NCBI GenBank assembly: GCA_948144175.1
Contig: CANXME010002496.1
Location: 1-64,000 of the forward strand
DNA length: 64,000 bases
From: Closterium sp. NIES-65
Lineage: Eukaryota; Streptophyta; Zygnematophyceae; Desmidiales; Closteriaceae
Direction: 5' to 3'
How positions within the stretch are numbered: position 1 is the stretch's first letter; each line of letters opens with the position of its first letter. This document shows positions 32,901 through 41,024 of this stretch, one piece after another. A program made the position numbers and the translations under genes. Under the pieces are notes generated by a model, which had not been told where the DNA came from, searched no databases, and saw only the letters and a program-made list of their open reading frames with translations.

Positions 32901-35861
32901 GTGTGCGTACGAGGGCAAACCGGGGTACGTTCCAGTGAACTACAACGTATATAGCAAGACTGGGTGCCATCCCCCAACGCATACTTGCCCACCTGGGTGA
33001 CACACAGCTTCAATGGGTGACCTGAAGGGACTGCTGGCTACTGCGCACCCGGACGATGCGTTCTGCTTCCACGAGATTAATTTTCTTCCGAGCCGCCTCC
33101 CGAAGACATACATTCCAGACAAGCGTAATGTTTGCGAGCGGATTGTCAGCATCGGCATTCTTTACAACGCGACGGGCAGTTGTTCCGCGGTGCCACTGGT
33201 GGTCCTATCGCCGTACGATAGGCCCGAGCGCAGGCGGGGGCGCGCGGCATCGCGCATGGTGGCAGTCCGATATACGCACCGCGGCCGGTTGACTCCGGAG
33301 GTAGGTGACAATTACACCTCGCTGTGCACCATGTCTGTGTCATGTTTGCAACGTACATGTGTGGGCCGACACACTGATGGTGTTGTGCTGTCGGTGTATG
33401 ATGCTATGCTCGCAGGTGTTCACGGAGTTTGTGGAGACTGTCAACGGTGTGCACTTTAGTCGTGATCGCAACACACTCATCCTAACCATACACGAGGCGC
33501 ATCGCATCACCGGCGAGGTCGCGCGCCCCGTCTCGGAGCACGGCTTCAGTGTGCAGCACCTCACCAACACCCGTGTCGTCAACATACGTGGGTCGGTTCC
33601 CGAAGGGGGCCTTCCGCACCTGCAGGGAGTGGAGGACGCGCTGAAGGCCCATTACCGCGTTATGCTGATGAAGCGGGCGATCGCGGCGAAGCGGTTCCAG
33701 TTCGACTATGCCGCTTCTATTGCCGACGTGGACTACGGACTCATGCTGGAGTGGCTGGGGGAATCGTGGACCCGTGTGCGCGCTGCAACCATGCAGAGGA
33801 GCTGGTGGCGCGCCGGATGCGTGCCGCCGAGCTGGCCGCCGCTGATGGCGTACCTGAACGACACCAGCGCGACAGGCATGTTTGAGCCGCTCATTGCGAC
33901 TTGCGTCGAGCTGCAGTTGCTCATCGAGAAGTTTAAGATGAGGCCTGCGTGCTACATGACGGCGGCGGAGTTCGTCAACTGCGACGCGGGGCTCTGCGTG
34001 GAGCAGGGGTTCGTTGCCACACCTGCTGCAAGCGCGTCGGATGACTCGTCGGGCGAGATGAGCCTGCCAGACGGCCCGCTGCTGCGGGACGAGCGCAGCA
34101 GGCGGCGCGTCATTCGCAACGTCACAAACGCGTACGTGGAGCGTGCCGATGAGCTCGGCATTCCCCCGGCCCTCGTGCCAGCAGAGGTCGGCGCATCTAA
34201 CCAGGAGGTGATTTCCCGCCTCGGCAGGACGCCAGTTAAGCGTGCGCGAGCGGGGCTGCGCACGGAGGACATGGCAGGCCCTTCGGAGCGCAAGGACGAG
34301 GACGACGAGTGATGCAGTTGGTTGAAGTTGTGCGGTGTGTGCGTTGTGCGTGGTGTGCGTAGTTGGCGTTGTGTGTGTGCGGTACCGTACGCCTGTGGAT
34401 GACGGGGTTGGGGTTGTATTGCTGTTGTAATAGTGGTTGGAGGATTTTAATGAAAATGGATGAGTTGGGGAACCTTGTGAGACATTTGACGGTACGCGTG
34501 AACTTCGTTTACGGTCCGATGTTATAAGTTGGCACAATGGACGCACCGCGGTCACCATAACGCGGGAATTTCATCGGGAAATTTGTGCACACGTTCGCGA
34601 CTCGGGGTGTAGGTGTGCGCTCCGGGAATTCGATAGCTTTGCGACAAGGATACTGTAATGTCAGTTTTTTGTGTCTGATGTACGCGCGCGTTTCCGGTGT
34701 TCAGAATGTTGCGATTTGCGTGCGTTGTTTTACCGCAGCTTTCCGCAACATTCACGCAAGGCAGAGGCAAAAAAACCTTCGGGGGCCAAAAAACGCAGTT
34801 TTCCTTTTTCGCGATGTATCCTTCTCTGTCCCTGCTCTGCTCTCATGTGTCCTCGCCATCCTCCGTGCTGTTCCATTTTTCCAGACTCGCCCGACGGCGC
34901 TACTCTTTCTTCCCCTTCGATCCCTCTCCTCAACTGTCTCCCACCGCTACCTCTCCGTTTTCCCCCTTCCCCCCTTTCCTCTCCCCTGTCTCTTCGTTCG
35001 CGCGTGCGCTCATTCCTCCCGACCTCACGTCGTCCCTCCTCCTCCCCTTCCCCGTTTCTTCTTCTTATCCTCTTTCCCCAGGCCCTCGCCGCTGCGTTCC
35101 CCCGGGTCTTTTGGACGTGTACACTTACTACCCTTCTACAAAACAATTCGTTAAGGGTAATCTGGGCAGCCTGCCCGAGCGTGTAGTGGACTCGTCGTAT
35201 GTGGTTTCCCTGACAGTGCCATCCTCATTACAAGGCGCCCCGCAAGTAACGCTGGACGTGTCGAACATGTACCCCACGGCTCTCGAGGTTGACGCAGCAG
35301 GAATGGTGTCAGCTCCTCCCATGACGCAGACAAATTTCACGGTAAGCACGTTGTTCTGTGAGATAAAATTTCTCGTCATCCGTTACTCATTCGGTGTCTA
35401 CATGGTGCTTGCAGTTTTGGTTCCCACACCTCATTCCATGATCACCGCATCCTTTCCTCCATAATTTTCAGGTAGCTGGAGCAGATCTCTCCCCTCCGGC
35501 CGACCCATATGGAATGGTTTCTGCTTACCTTGAGCAATATGGCGCCAAAGCCGACGCTAACGACCTCTCGGGCGCTATACTCGTAACCTACGACCCTTAT
35601 ATCGAATCGCACGTTACGGTGTACATGATTTACCGACCCGTCTATAGTCCCGCTGCGGTGGTGCAGCAATATTGCAACGCGAACGCTCCGTGTTATTTTG
35701 CGTACGAAATGGTTGGTAAGTATGCAGCTCCACAGGATGTGATTGCACGGCGTCGGAGGAGGCTACTCGCTACACGATCCGATTCGCTGACGACGATGGG
35801 GACGTGTGTGCGATACGTGTATAGCCCTTCGTGCAAGTGTTACACAACCCAGCCTTGCTGA
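20911..35861 (+). CDS. Unrecognised secreted or membrane-anchored protein, copy 2 (343 aa), with a transposon in intron 2
   Basis: Exons 20911-21126, 21264-21429, 35082-35341 and 35472-35861 join in phase to 343 aa. Exons 2 and 3 have exactly the lengths seen in copy 1 (166 and 260). The protein keeps the Arg-rich N-terminus, the hydrophobic segment (LQVLHVLVAALLVHSLSL), the NAT and NFT sites and the Cys-rich tail (CVRYVYSPSCKCYTTQPC). Intron 2 is 13652 nt. Removing the transposon (13366 bp) and one TC target copy leaves 284 nt, the same length as intron 2 of copy 1. All splice sites and the frame look intact, so the gene may still be expressed if the long intron is spliced. The function is unknown. 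Confidence 0.75.
21453..21464 (+). repeat. Left terminal inverted repeat
   Basis: TACATCGCGAAA, followed by imperfect similarity (TTGGGAAGTGCGG versus AAGGAAAACTGCG at the other end). Preceded by TC. Confidence 0.8.
21465..22980. other. Left non-coding subterminal region of the transposon
   Basis: No supported coding sequence. A motif CACCGTACAYYTG recurs at 21971, 22004 and 22136, with a relative CCCGTACACTTG at about 22301. Related CGTACG and GGTACG words occur near the right end (34383, 34490). CACTA-type elements are known to carry subterminal transposase-binding repeats, so that role is plausible but unproven. Confidence 0.4.
22981..24839 (-). CDS. Unrecognised acidic 524-aa protein of the transposon
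   Basis: Exons 24839-24740, 24632-24055, 23960-23355 and 23271-22981 join in phase (525 codons with stop). The N-terminus is basic (MPRGRLSNGNRG). Residues about 35-110 are Ser/Glu/Asp-rich. A predicted helical stretch follows (RILEQLIQAQDKSAKENARL), then a basic patch KRKATRQRD and a second acidic run (DDDGEDDDDDTHG). The C-terminal half, about 225-510, looks folded: it has conserved-looking Trp and Cys positions (TLKVYHLAWLEHV, then DCVLYWEQRKGRL) and ends acidic. I do not recognise a domain. By position it could be an accessory DNA-binding protein like TNPA of plant CACTA elements, but nothing in the sequence proves that. Confidence 0.65.
25438..28014 (-). CDS. Ulp1-type (C48) cysteine protease with C-terminal AP2 domain, 728 aa
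   Basis: Exons 28014-27632, 27524-27360, 27256-27110, 27023-26930 and 26835-25438 join in phase to 728 aa. The join across exons 2-5 rebuilds a Ulp1 core. It has GKTWAAMDCKAYS, then EHYSLVIAINP (His185), LTLVLLDSAI (Asp215), and QQPNKEDCGIFVCQYLK (Gln270, Cys276), which are the His-Asp-Gln-Cys positions of SUMO/ubiquitin-like proteases. The N-terminal 125 residues are Ser/Pro/Lys-rich. After the protease comes a linker with a basic patch (RKRRDD) and an acidic run. An AP2/ERF-like domain then spans about residues 549-612 (TRYTGVKLDPNTGKYCVKIL, then LGGYTTEEEAAFAYAAGA), followed by a basic, acid-tailed C-terminus. Ulp1 genes are known cargo of CACTA and KDZ-type elements; fusion to AP2 is unusual. 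The start is the only ATG before the long first exon. Confidence 0.82.
28015..28915. promoter_or_regulatory. Divergent promoter region of the transposon
   Basis: A 901-bp gap lies between the Ulp1-AP2 start (minus) and the transposase start (plus). It is more AT-rich than its surroundings, with AT-rich words such as TATAATG at about 28751 and several TATTT runs. No coding sequence is supported. Its position implies it drives both gene pairs; this is inference. Confidence 0.45.
28916..32382 (+). CDS. Plavaka-like transposase, 864 aa, nine exons
   Basis: Exons 28916-29509, 29602-29736, 29838-30106, 30242-30545, 30632-30792, 30898-31188, 31307-31601, 31727-31891 and 32002-32382 join in phase (865 codons). 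The N-terminus has a C2HC finger (Cys6, Cys9, His22, Cys29), as in fungal Plavaka proteins. The core matches that family in order: NIPAELRG after YSDSTQAS (Asp261), CLADTLHVLDSGV (Asp457, His460), and FPKQASHWRLPKIHMIRHL followed by STEMWERTHKG (Glu628 or Glu631). These fit the D-D-E acid triad of the CMC group, so catalysis looks possible. The C-terminal exon (DWYARCLCIFRAL, then VHVCPSY) fits the family tail. The first donor (GTTCGT) and the acceptor at 29837 are weak, so these two joins are the least sure. It acts on the terminal repeats at 21453 and 34818. Confidence 0.8.
32383..33012 (+). other. Spacer between transposase and downstream gene
   Basis: 630 bp, AT-richer than the genes. No coding sequence is supported. 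A short open stretch at 32710-32901 lacks recognisable similarity and does not join the next gene. Confidence 0.5.
33013..34312 (+). CDS. Pogo/DDE_1 transposase-derived protein lacking the catalytic triad, 394 aa
   Basis: Exons 33013-33300 and 33416-34312 join in phase 0 to 394 aa. The fold blocks of the DDE_1 (pogo/Tigger/Fot1) catalytic domain appear in order: FCFHEINFLPSRLPKTYIP where the family has the DET block; CERIVSIGILYNATGSCSAV and PLVV, as in the family's core strands; FTEFVETVNG before LILTIHEAHRI; and LPHLQGVEDALKAHYRVML where the family has PLDQGVIRAFKAHYR. LMLEWLGESWTRVRAATMQR then matches the C-terminal helix. By this alignment the three catalytic Asp are His20, His122 and Leu165. 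The helix-turn-helix/CENPB N-terminus is absent. The C-terminal about 150 residues are extra, ending basic then acidic. Catalysis is therefore unlikely. It may have become a structural or regulatory protein of the transposon. Confidence 0.72.
34313..34806. other. Right non-coding subterminal region of the transposon
   Basis: GT-rich and T-rich non-coding DNA between the last gene and the right terminal repeat. It contains words related to the left subterminal motif (GGTACCGTACGCCTG near 34380, ACGGTACGCGTG near 34489). Nothing else is seen. Confidence 0.4.
34807..34818 (-). repeat. Right terminal inverted repeat
   Basis: TTTCGCGATGTA, the exact inverse complement of the left end, followed by TC and then by the pyrimidine-rich remainder of the host intron. 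Confidence 0.8.
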
Positions 35862-36233
35862 GTTACAACCTCCTAAAAATGTTCGAGAATCCGTTGGTTC
35901 TAACTCGAAGCCCCAGTGGTGTTGGAGAGGAGGGAGGTGTACAATACGTGATGCATTCGTATTGCCTGTATAATAACGCTGCAATTTAGCATATCAAGAA
36001 AGTAAGCAATTTCCCTGTGAACAGTCTAGGTAACTCTTCCCATGGTGAACAGTATGCATGTATTTAGCTCGCATCAAGGATAATGCAAACATCTTGTAAG
36101 CACACATGAAACAGTTCTCCCCATACCCTCATAGGTTCTTTTCTACGCACTTTTATGGGAGCCATATGGTGCTTCTGAAGTCATGTAAACCACTAGCTTT
36201 CAGAATTACAGTCATTCCAAACACACAATAACA
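35862..36233. other. Convergent 3' intergenic region
   Basis: 372 bp between the stop of the plus-strand gene and the stop of the minus-strand glycosyltransferase. AT-richer than the flanks. No gene is seen; it should hold both polyadenylation regions. Confidence 0.5.
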
Positions 36234-39200
36234 CTATGTAGTCGCCTTAATCACCTTCACCTCAGGTACAATCACGTCCGGAAGCTTGCTGTGCCAATCC
36301 CACGTGCACATCCGTCTCAACCCATCGTAGTGCCAAAACGAGTTCACCACAAACCTCTCTTTCTTAGCATCCTTTCCAGCGATCCAGTTGTTGTGCAGAA
36401 TCTTACTCCCCTTTCTCCGGCACGCCCCCATCACATCTGCCGCTTCCCAAAACCCGTGCACCGCGCCGTTAGGGTAAATCGCCCTGTCGAGGAAAATCGT
36501 CCGAAGACCGTTCTTCCACACACATTCCTCCTTTCCGGGAACCACATTCTCTCCTTTCACCCCGCAGAGGATATCATAGAAGCTCGGCTGCTCGGATAGC
36601 TTAGTTGTGGCTGCGTGTGCTGTGATCGCCTCAAACCCTTCGATTGTCCGCGCATCTGACCTCGCGAAATAAAACCCGGAGTTGATCCTGCGGATTCCAG
36701 TCCCAGGAAGGCTGGCGTTCGGCTCGTTGCTCTGGATCGGGAAGGTGCCAGGCCCGTACGACATGAGGTCCGGGAGAGGGTCGGAGAACCAGACGATGTC
36801 AACGTCGGTCCAGAGGACCGAGTAGCCTGCCTTGAGCACTCGCAGCACGGCGCGGGATTTGAGCTTGGTGAATTGGCGGAAGCACTGGCTGCCAAAGGCG
36901 CAGTTCTTAGAGTCGATGCCCTTGAGACCCACGCTAACCTGGAGCAGGGAGAGGAAGGGAAGGAAGCGGGGGAAAGGAGGAAGTGTTGAATTGAGGCAAT
37001 TTGAGATTGACGATTTGGCAAAGAACTGGCTGCAAAGACCAGCTCCCTTTCATGGAAGAGGAAAAGGAGGGAGGAGGAAGGGGGGAGAGGGGAGGGGGAA
37101 GAAATAGGAGAAATGTGAGGGGGGGAAGAGTGGGGGATGCAAAATGACTTCGACAAGGAGGTGCTGGCCTCACTGGTTACTGGCCTCACTGGTTACTAGC
37201 CCATCCATTGCTCATTCATCCATAGCCAGATTCATTACTGGCCCAGCTACCAAGTAGCATGATCCGTTACTAGCCTGATTCGTTAGGAGGGCTCACCTGC
37301 TCGTAGTACACCGCCAGCCCTTGCGTGAACGCGAAGCGATAGAGGTCCTCATCGAGCGCTGCGACCACGAGATTATCCGCCAGGCCGAGTCCCCTCAGGC
37401 GGCACACGAAGCTCATCAGCATCTCCGCGTAGCCGAACGTAACCGCGACTAGGGTTACCACCTTGAGCCCGTTCTCCTCCCTCGCGACGCGCGGCAGCAG
37501 CTGCTCCATTGTGTGCGGCAGACCGATGGAGGTTTTTGGCGAAGGAACGGCTGCGATTGAGTAATCCTCCTGCTTATCGACGGACACGGTTCCGCACTGC
37601 CACTTGTGGCCCGTCGCGTCGAGCTTGGGATCCGATTGGCTGTTTTCGACGAAGTTGGAAAACTCGCACGTGCACGTGGCGGGACGCAGGCGCTTCTGAA
37701 GACACATGTTGAAGACTGCGGGGGGGGTGGCGGAGGGGAGAGGGGGACAGAGGGTGAGAGGGAGAGGGGAAAGTGGGAGCGGGGAAAGAGGGGGAAGGGA
37801 AAGGGGGAAGTTGGGTTGGAGAACTCGTGCGTGGTGGGGCGCAATCGCTTTAACATGTAGGGGGAGCGGGGGAGAAAACTGTGGAGAGGGGTGATTGGGG
37901 GGTTGGTGGGGGGCGGGGTAAGGGGGTTTGGAATGAGGGGAAGGGGTGATTCGTTCGCACATGCACCTGACTGGGCGCACACACCCTAAACGAGTTCAAT
38001 CATAATTATGTTCTCTTGCAACTTTACTCAATTTGCGGTTGAAGAGTACACCCCATACAGCCCCTCCGCTACTGTTTTCCTCCTCCCCGCCTTTTCTCCA
38101 TTCCCCCCTCCCCCACCAGCTGTCCCCCCAACCCGACTTCCCCCCGCCCCCCCAATTCTTTCCGCCTGCGAACCCTGCTGTATCCTAACACCCCCGCCTC
38201 GACCAGCGCCATACCTGACGGTTCGTGACACGTGGCGAGTTTCCACGGCACGTGCAGCGCCGTGCCCTTCTGGTTGACGTACGATCCGTGGGTCTGCGCC
38301 ATGTGAATATTCGCGAATAACTCCCAGCTGCTATGCTTCCTCGTCGACCAAAAACTCTTTCCTAGAAGACCCTTCCCTTCCTTAGTCGCGTCGCCCTCCA
38401 CCACGTGCGAATAGGAATGGGCCACGTGGATTGCCGTCACCGCGTCGCTCGCGTCGACGACTTGCCGGACGCCCGACGCGACCATCTCGTGCGTCAGCCA
38501 GTTGTCGTATTTGCCGCGTCCGAACATGAAAGGAGGCATAATTCCCGTGAAAAGCGGAAGCGGAGAGTTGTTCCAAGCCCAAAAGTCAACTCCACCATAG
38601 GTATGCAACGACCCGGTTTCCCGAACGAGCTTCTTAATCTCCTTCTCGATCGCGGCGCTGCTGCGTCCGCCGCCGCCGCCAGACGAAGCCCACATGGAAG
38701 GTTCGAACGAGTACGGAAAATCCTCCTTCACGTCCCACCGCGCTGACGTCATCACCCAGTGCGGGAAGCTGCGGTGAATCTTCTCAATGGCAACCATGAC
38801 GTCATTGAGGAGAATAATATCGCCGTTGATTATCATGGAGAGGTCCGTATCGGCGGCCTGTGCGCGCGCCACGATGCTGTGAAACTGCGGCACGCCGTAG
38901 AAATTGGTGTCGATCGCGTCGTCCACGGAAATGCGCGTCGGGAACTCCCGCGCGAGCGCGTGAAACGTCGTGTCGTTCCCGAGAAGGACAATTTTAGGAG
39001 CCGGAGTCAATCGCAGCCACGACAGCAGCGCGCGGCGCTGGTTGTCAACTGCGCGATCCTTAGGGCTCAGCACCGACTCGTACGGCTTCGGGGCGCAGAA
39101 GATCGTCAGCGAGGGAGCAGCGCCATCTGCGGCGCCTCTCGCGGCGCCACCTGCGCCGTCCCCGCCTCCAGAGCCTTTCACCTCCTTGTTACGGTATAAG

Positions 39201-39358
39201 CTCTGACTCTTCTTGGCCAAAAGGAGGCCTTCCTGGAGCTCGCGCCGCTTGTGCGTGGCGAGGGATGGAGATGCGACCACGATCGCGGCTAGGAACGCTA
39301 AGACGAAAAGTGACCGAAGCTTCATGGTGAACGAGATTAAAGCGCCTTTAGGGCGCAT
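36234..39358 (-). CDS. Two-module Golgi-type glycosyltransferase with C-terminal GT77-like domain
   Basis: Exons 39325-38215, 37715-37297 and 36938-36234 join in phase to 744 aa from the ATG at 39325 (CACCATGAAG context). An upstream in-frame ATG at 39358 would add 11 residues. Residues 5-21 are a hydrophobic signal anchor (LRSLFVLAFLAAIVV), typical of type II Golgi enzymes. A Gly-rich stem follows. The first module, about 75-370, begins SLTIFCAPKPYES and has an acid motif MIINGDIILL (Asp169). Exon 2 starts a second module (VTLVAVTFGYAEML). In exon 3 it has GYSVLWTDVDIVWFSDPLP, a DxD motif (Asp555, Asp557) of nucleotide-diphospho-sugar transferases related to plant cell-wall arabinosyl- and xylosyltransferases (GT77, Nucleotid_trans). 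Donor sugar and acceptor cannot be told from sequence. Introns contain only G-rich, C-poor filler. Confidence 0.78.
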
Positions 39359-41024
39359 ACGCGCGAAGGTCTCTCGCAGCTTGGAAATCCAAAAGGTGCT
39401 AACTTAAACCGGGCAACTGAGCCGAAAAAGGAGGATAAATAGAGCGCCGCGTGTGCTGTGTGAGCACAAGCGTTGTACGTACAGGTATATCAACTGCGCA
39501 ATGGAGGGAACTTGAGGCAGCTCGTGTGCTTTGTGGGCTGGGCTACAAGGCAAACACATCAATCCTAAGAACAAAGTTTTATATCGGCTTCGTATCAGAA
39601 GGGGTGTGGGTGTTGGTGGGTTCCTAAATGTGCGGGCTGGTAGTCTCGTGCTCGTGCTGCTGACTCAGGGAGCGCGGAAGGAGAAATTAGACAGGTTAGG
39701 TGGACAGCGCATAGCGAGGTGGGAGCAAGGTGGGTGTGCTACATATTTTTTTTCGGTTGTGTGCTTTCCCATACGGTAACAGCCAGGCTTTGCGCTGTAC
39801 CGCTTTGCAGCGCAACACATGGCTTGAGGAATGCTGCGGGCGGGACTTTTCTTGGTTGCGGGAACTGAGGCGGGGCTAAGTAGGCTCGGGCAAATCAGAA
39901 CTGGGGCAATCGAGAAGCACCGGGGGGAGGGAAGCGAGGGAGAAGGTTGGGGGAGGCGGGGGGGTGAGGGGGGAAGAGGAGGGGGAAAAGAAGGAACATC
40001 CGATCAGTTCGGCACATGTGATGAACCGAATCGGATGTTCCTTCGTGCCGGTAACGTCGACCATCCGATGCTGTGGTGGTTGGTGAAGAAAAGCATTCGG
40101 CGGTCAGGATGTCTCGTTACAGATGGTTGGCTTGCTTCCTGGCACACTGCATGAGGGGAGACTCGGGGGACAGGCATGGTGCAGTGCAAATCAAAGGAGC
40201 GTTACAACGCCCTTATCACACACCGTGATAGGTAAAATAACCTTACGGGTGAATCGGGGGCAGGGTATCATATTCGAGTCACATTCAAAGTGGAGGCTGT
40301 ACTGTATGTTACAAGGCTCGGTCAGAAAAAGAAAGGGATTGCGCTGACGAGGAATTGCGGGCAGCTGCCAATGGGCAGGTACAGCACTCCCCCCAATCTC
40401 CGCCCCAACCGACATCCTGAACTTTTGACTCCGATTCGTCCGATTCGTTCGGCAGGGGGGCGGTCAGCCACACCACCAGCCGAATAGAGAAGATGAGGGT
40501 ACAGTACCGAGGTCAGAAAGAAACAGTTTCGGTTCGGCGACGCGCTGATGCATGTCAGGTAGGAATTCCCGCGTCGCAGGGTTAGCGAAACATTTTCGAA
40601 GTTCGTAAAACTGTTGAGGTGGAGCAGAATCGGGGGAAATTTCAGGTCATCTGGGGCAACCAAATCGCAGATCCTTCAAGCAATATGATTCGGCAATAGA
40701 CACCTCCAGCTGCATGACGGACCGCAGGTAAATTGTCTTCTGCGCTCATAAAGCATGTCTCGTACTACGTACATTACAAGAGGTGAGACAAATGGCGACA
40801 CCAAACAACTCCTAGTTATCCAAGTTTTCCGGTTCAATTTGGCCCATCACTTGAGTGACAAGAGCCAGAGGCGCATGGCTACCACCTACGGTACTCTCAC
40901 TTCATGCACCCATGGCTACCGTCAAGTACCTTCCGATGCCACAATTTTAGTGCTAACAACCATGATAAGTGGTAAGGTTCAACGGACATCAAGGAGAGCA
41001 AGAGAAGCTTAGTTACATAAGCAA
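39359..41024. other. Intergenic region with a 53-bp inverted repeat
   Basis: No gene is supported in 1.67 kb. Toward 39430-39445 the minus strand has CTATTTATCC, a weak TATA-like word about 75-85 bp upstream of the glycosyltransferase ATG. A G-rich tract at 39918-39990 ends in an inverted repeat at 39991-40043, listed separately. Confidence 0.5.
39991..40043. repeat. Imperfect hairpin with 14-bp perfect outer arms
   Basis: AAGGAACATCCGAT at 39991-40004 is the exact inverse of ATCGGATGTTCCTT at 40030-40043. Inner arms TTCGG and CCGAA extend the stem with a small mismatch. It directly follows a long purine-rich tract. It could be a terminator-like hairpin, a small inverted-repeat transposon remnant or a regulatory stem; I cannot decide. 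Confidence 0.7.

Larger units (their letters stand above)
21453..34818. mobile_element. Four-gene Plavaka-like (CACTA/CMC-related) DNA transposon, 13366 bp, looks whole
   Basis: The ends read TACATCGCGAAA at 21453-21464 and its exact inverse TTTCGCGATGTA at 34807-34818, with weaker match further in. TC flanks both ends (21451-21452 and 34819-34820) as a 2-bp target duplication. A TA duplication with ends starting CATCGCG is an alternative reading. The element lies inside intron 2 of a host gene. It carries two minus-strand genes on the left (22981-24839, 25438-28014) and two plus-strand genes on the right (28916-32382, 33013-34312). They diverge from a 0.9-kb centre. All four frames are open once plausible introns are removed, and the transposase keeps D, D and E, so the copy may be autonomous and fairly recent. 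Confidence 0.85.

Noticed and set aside
33482-34558. 358-aa minus-strand frame opposite the pogo-derived gene
   Set aside because: Arg/Leu/His-rich antisense shadow without similarity; the plus strand shows the DDE_1 blocks.
34741-34806. TGCGGAAAG-like similarity between the two transposon flanks as the terminal repeat
   Set aside because: Short and imperfect; the exact TACATCGCGAAA inverted pair further out gives flanking TC copies and the expected intron length.
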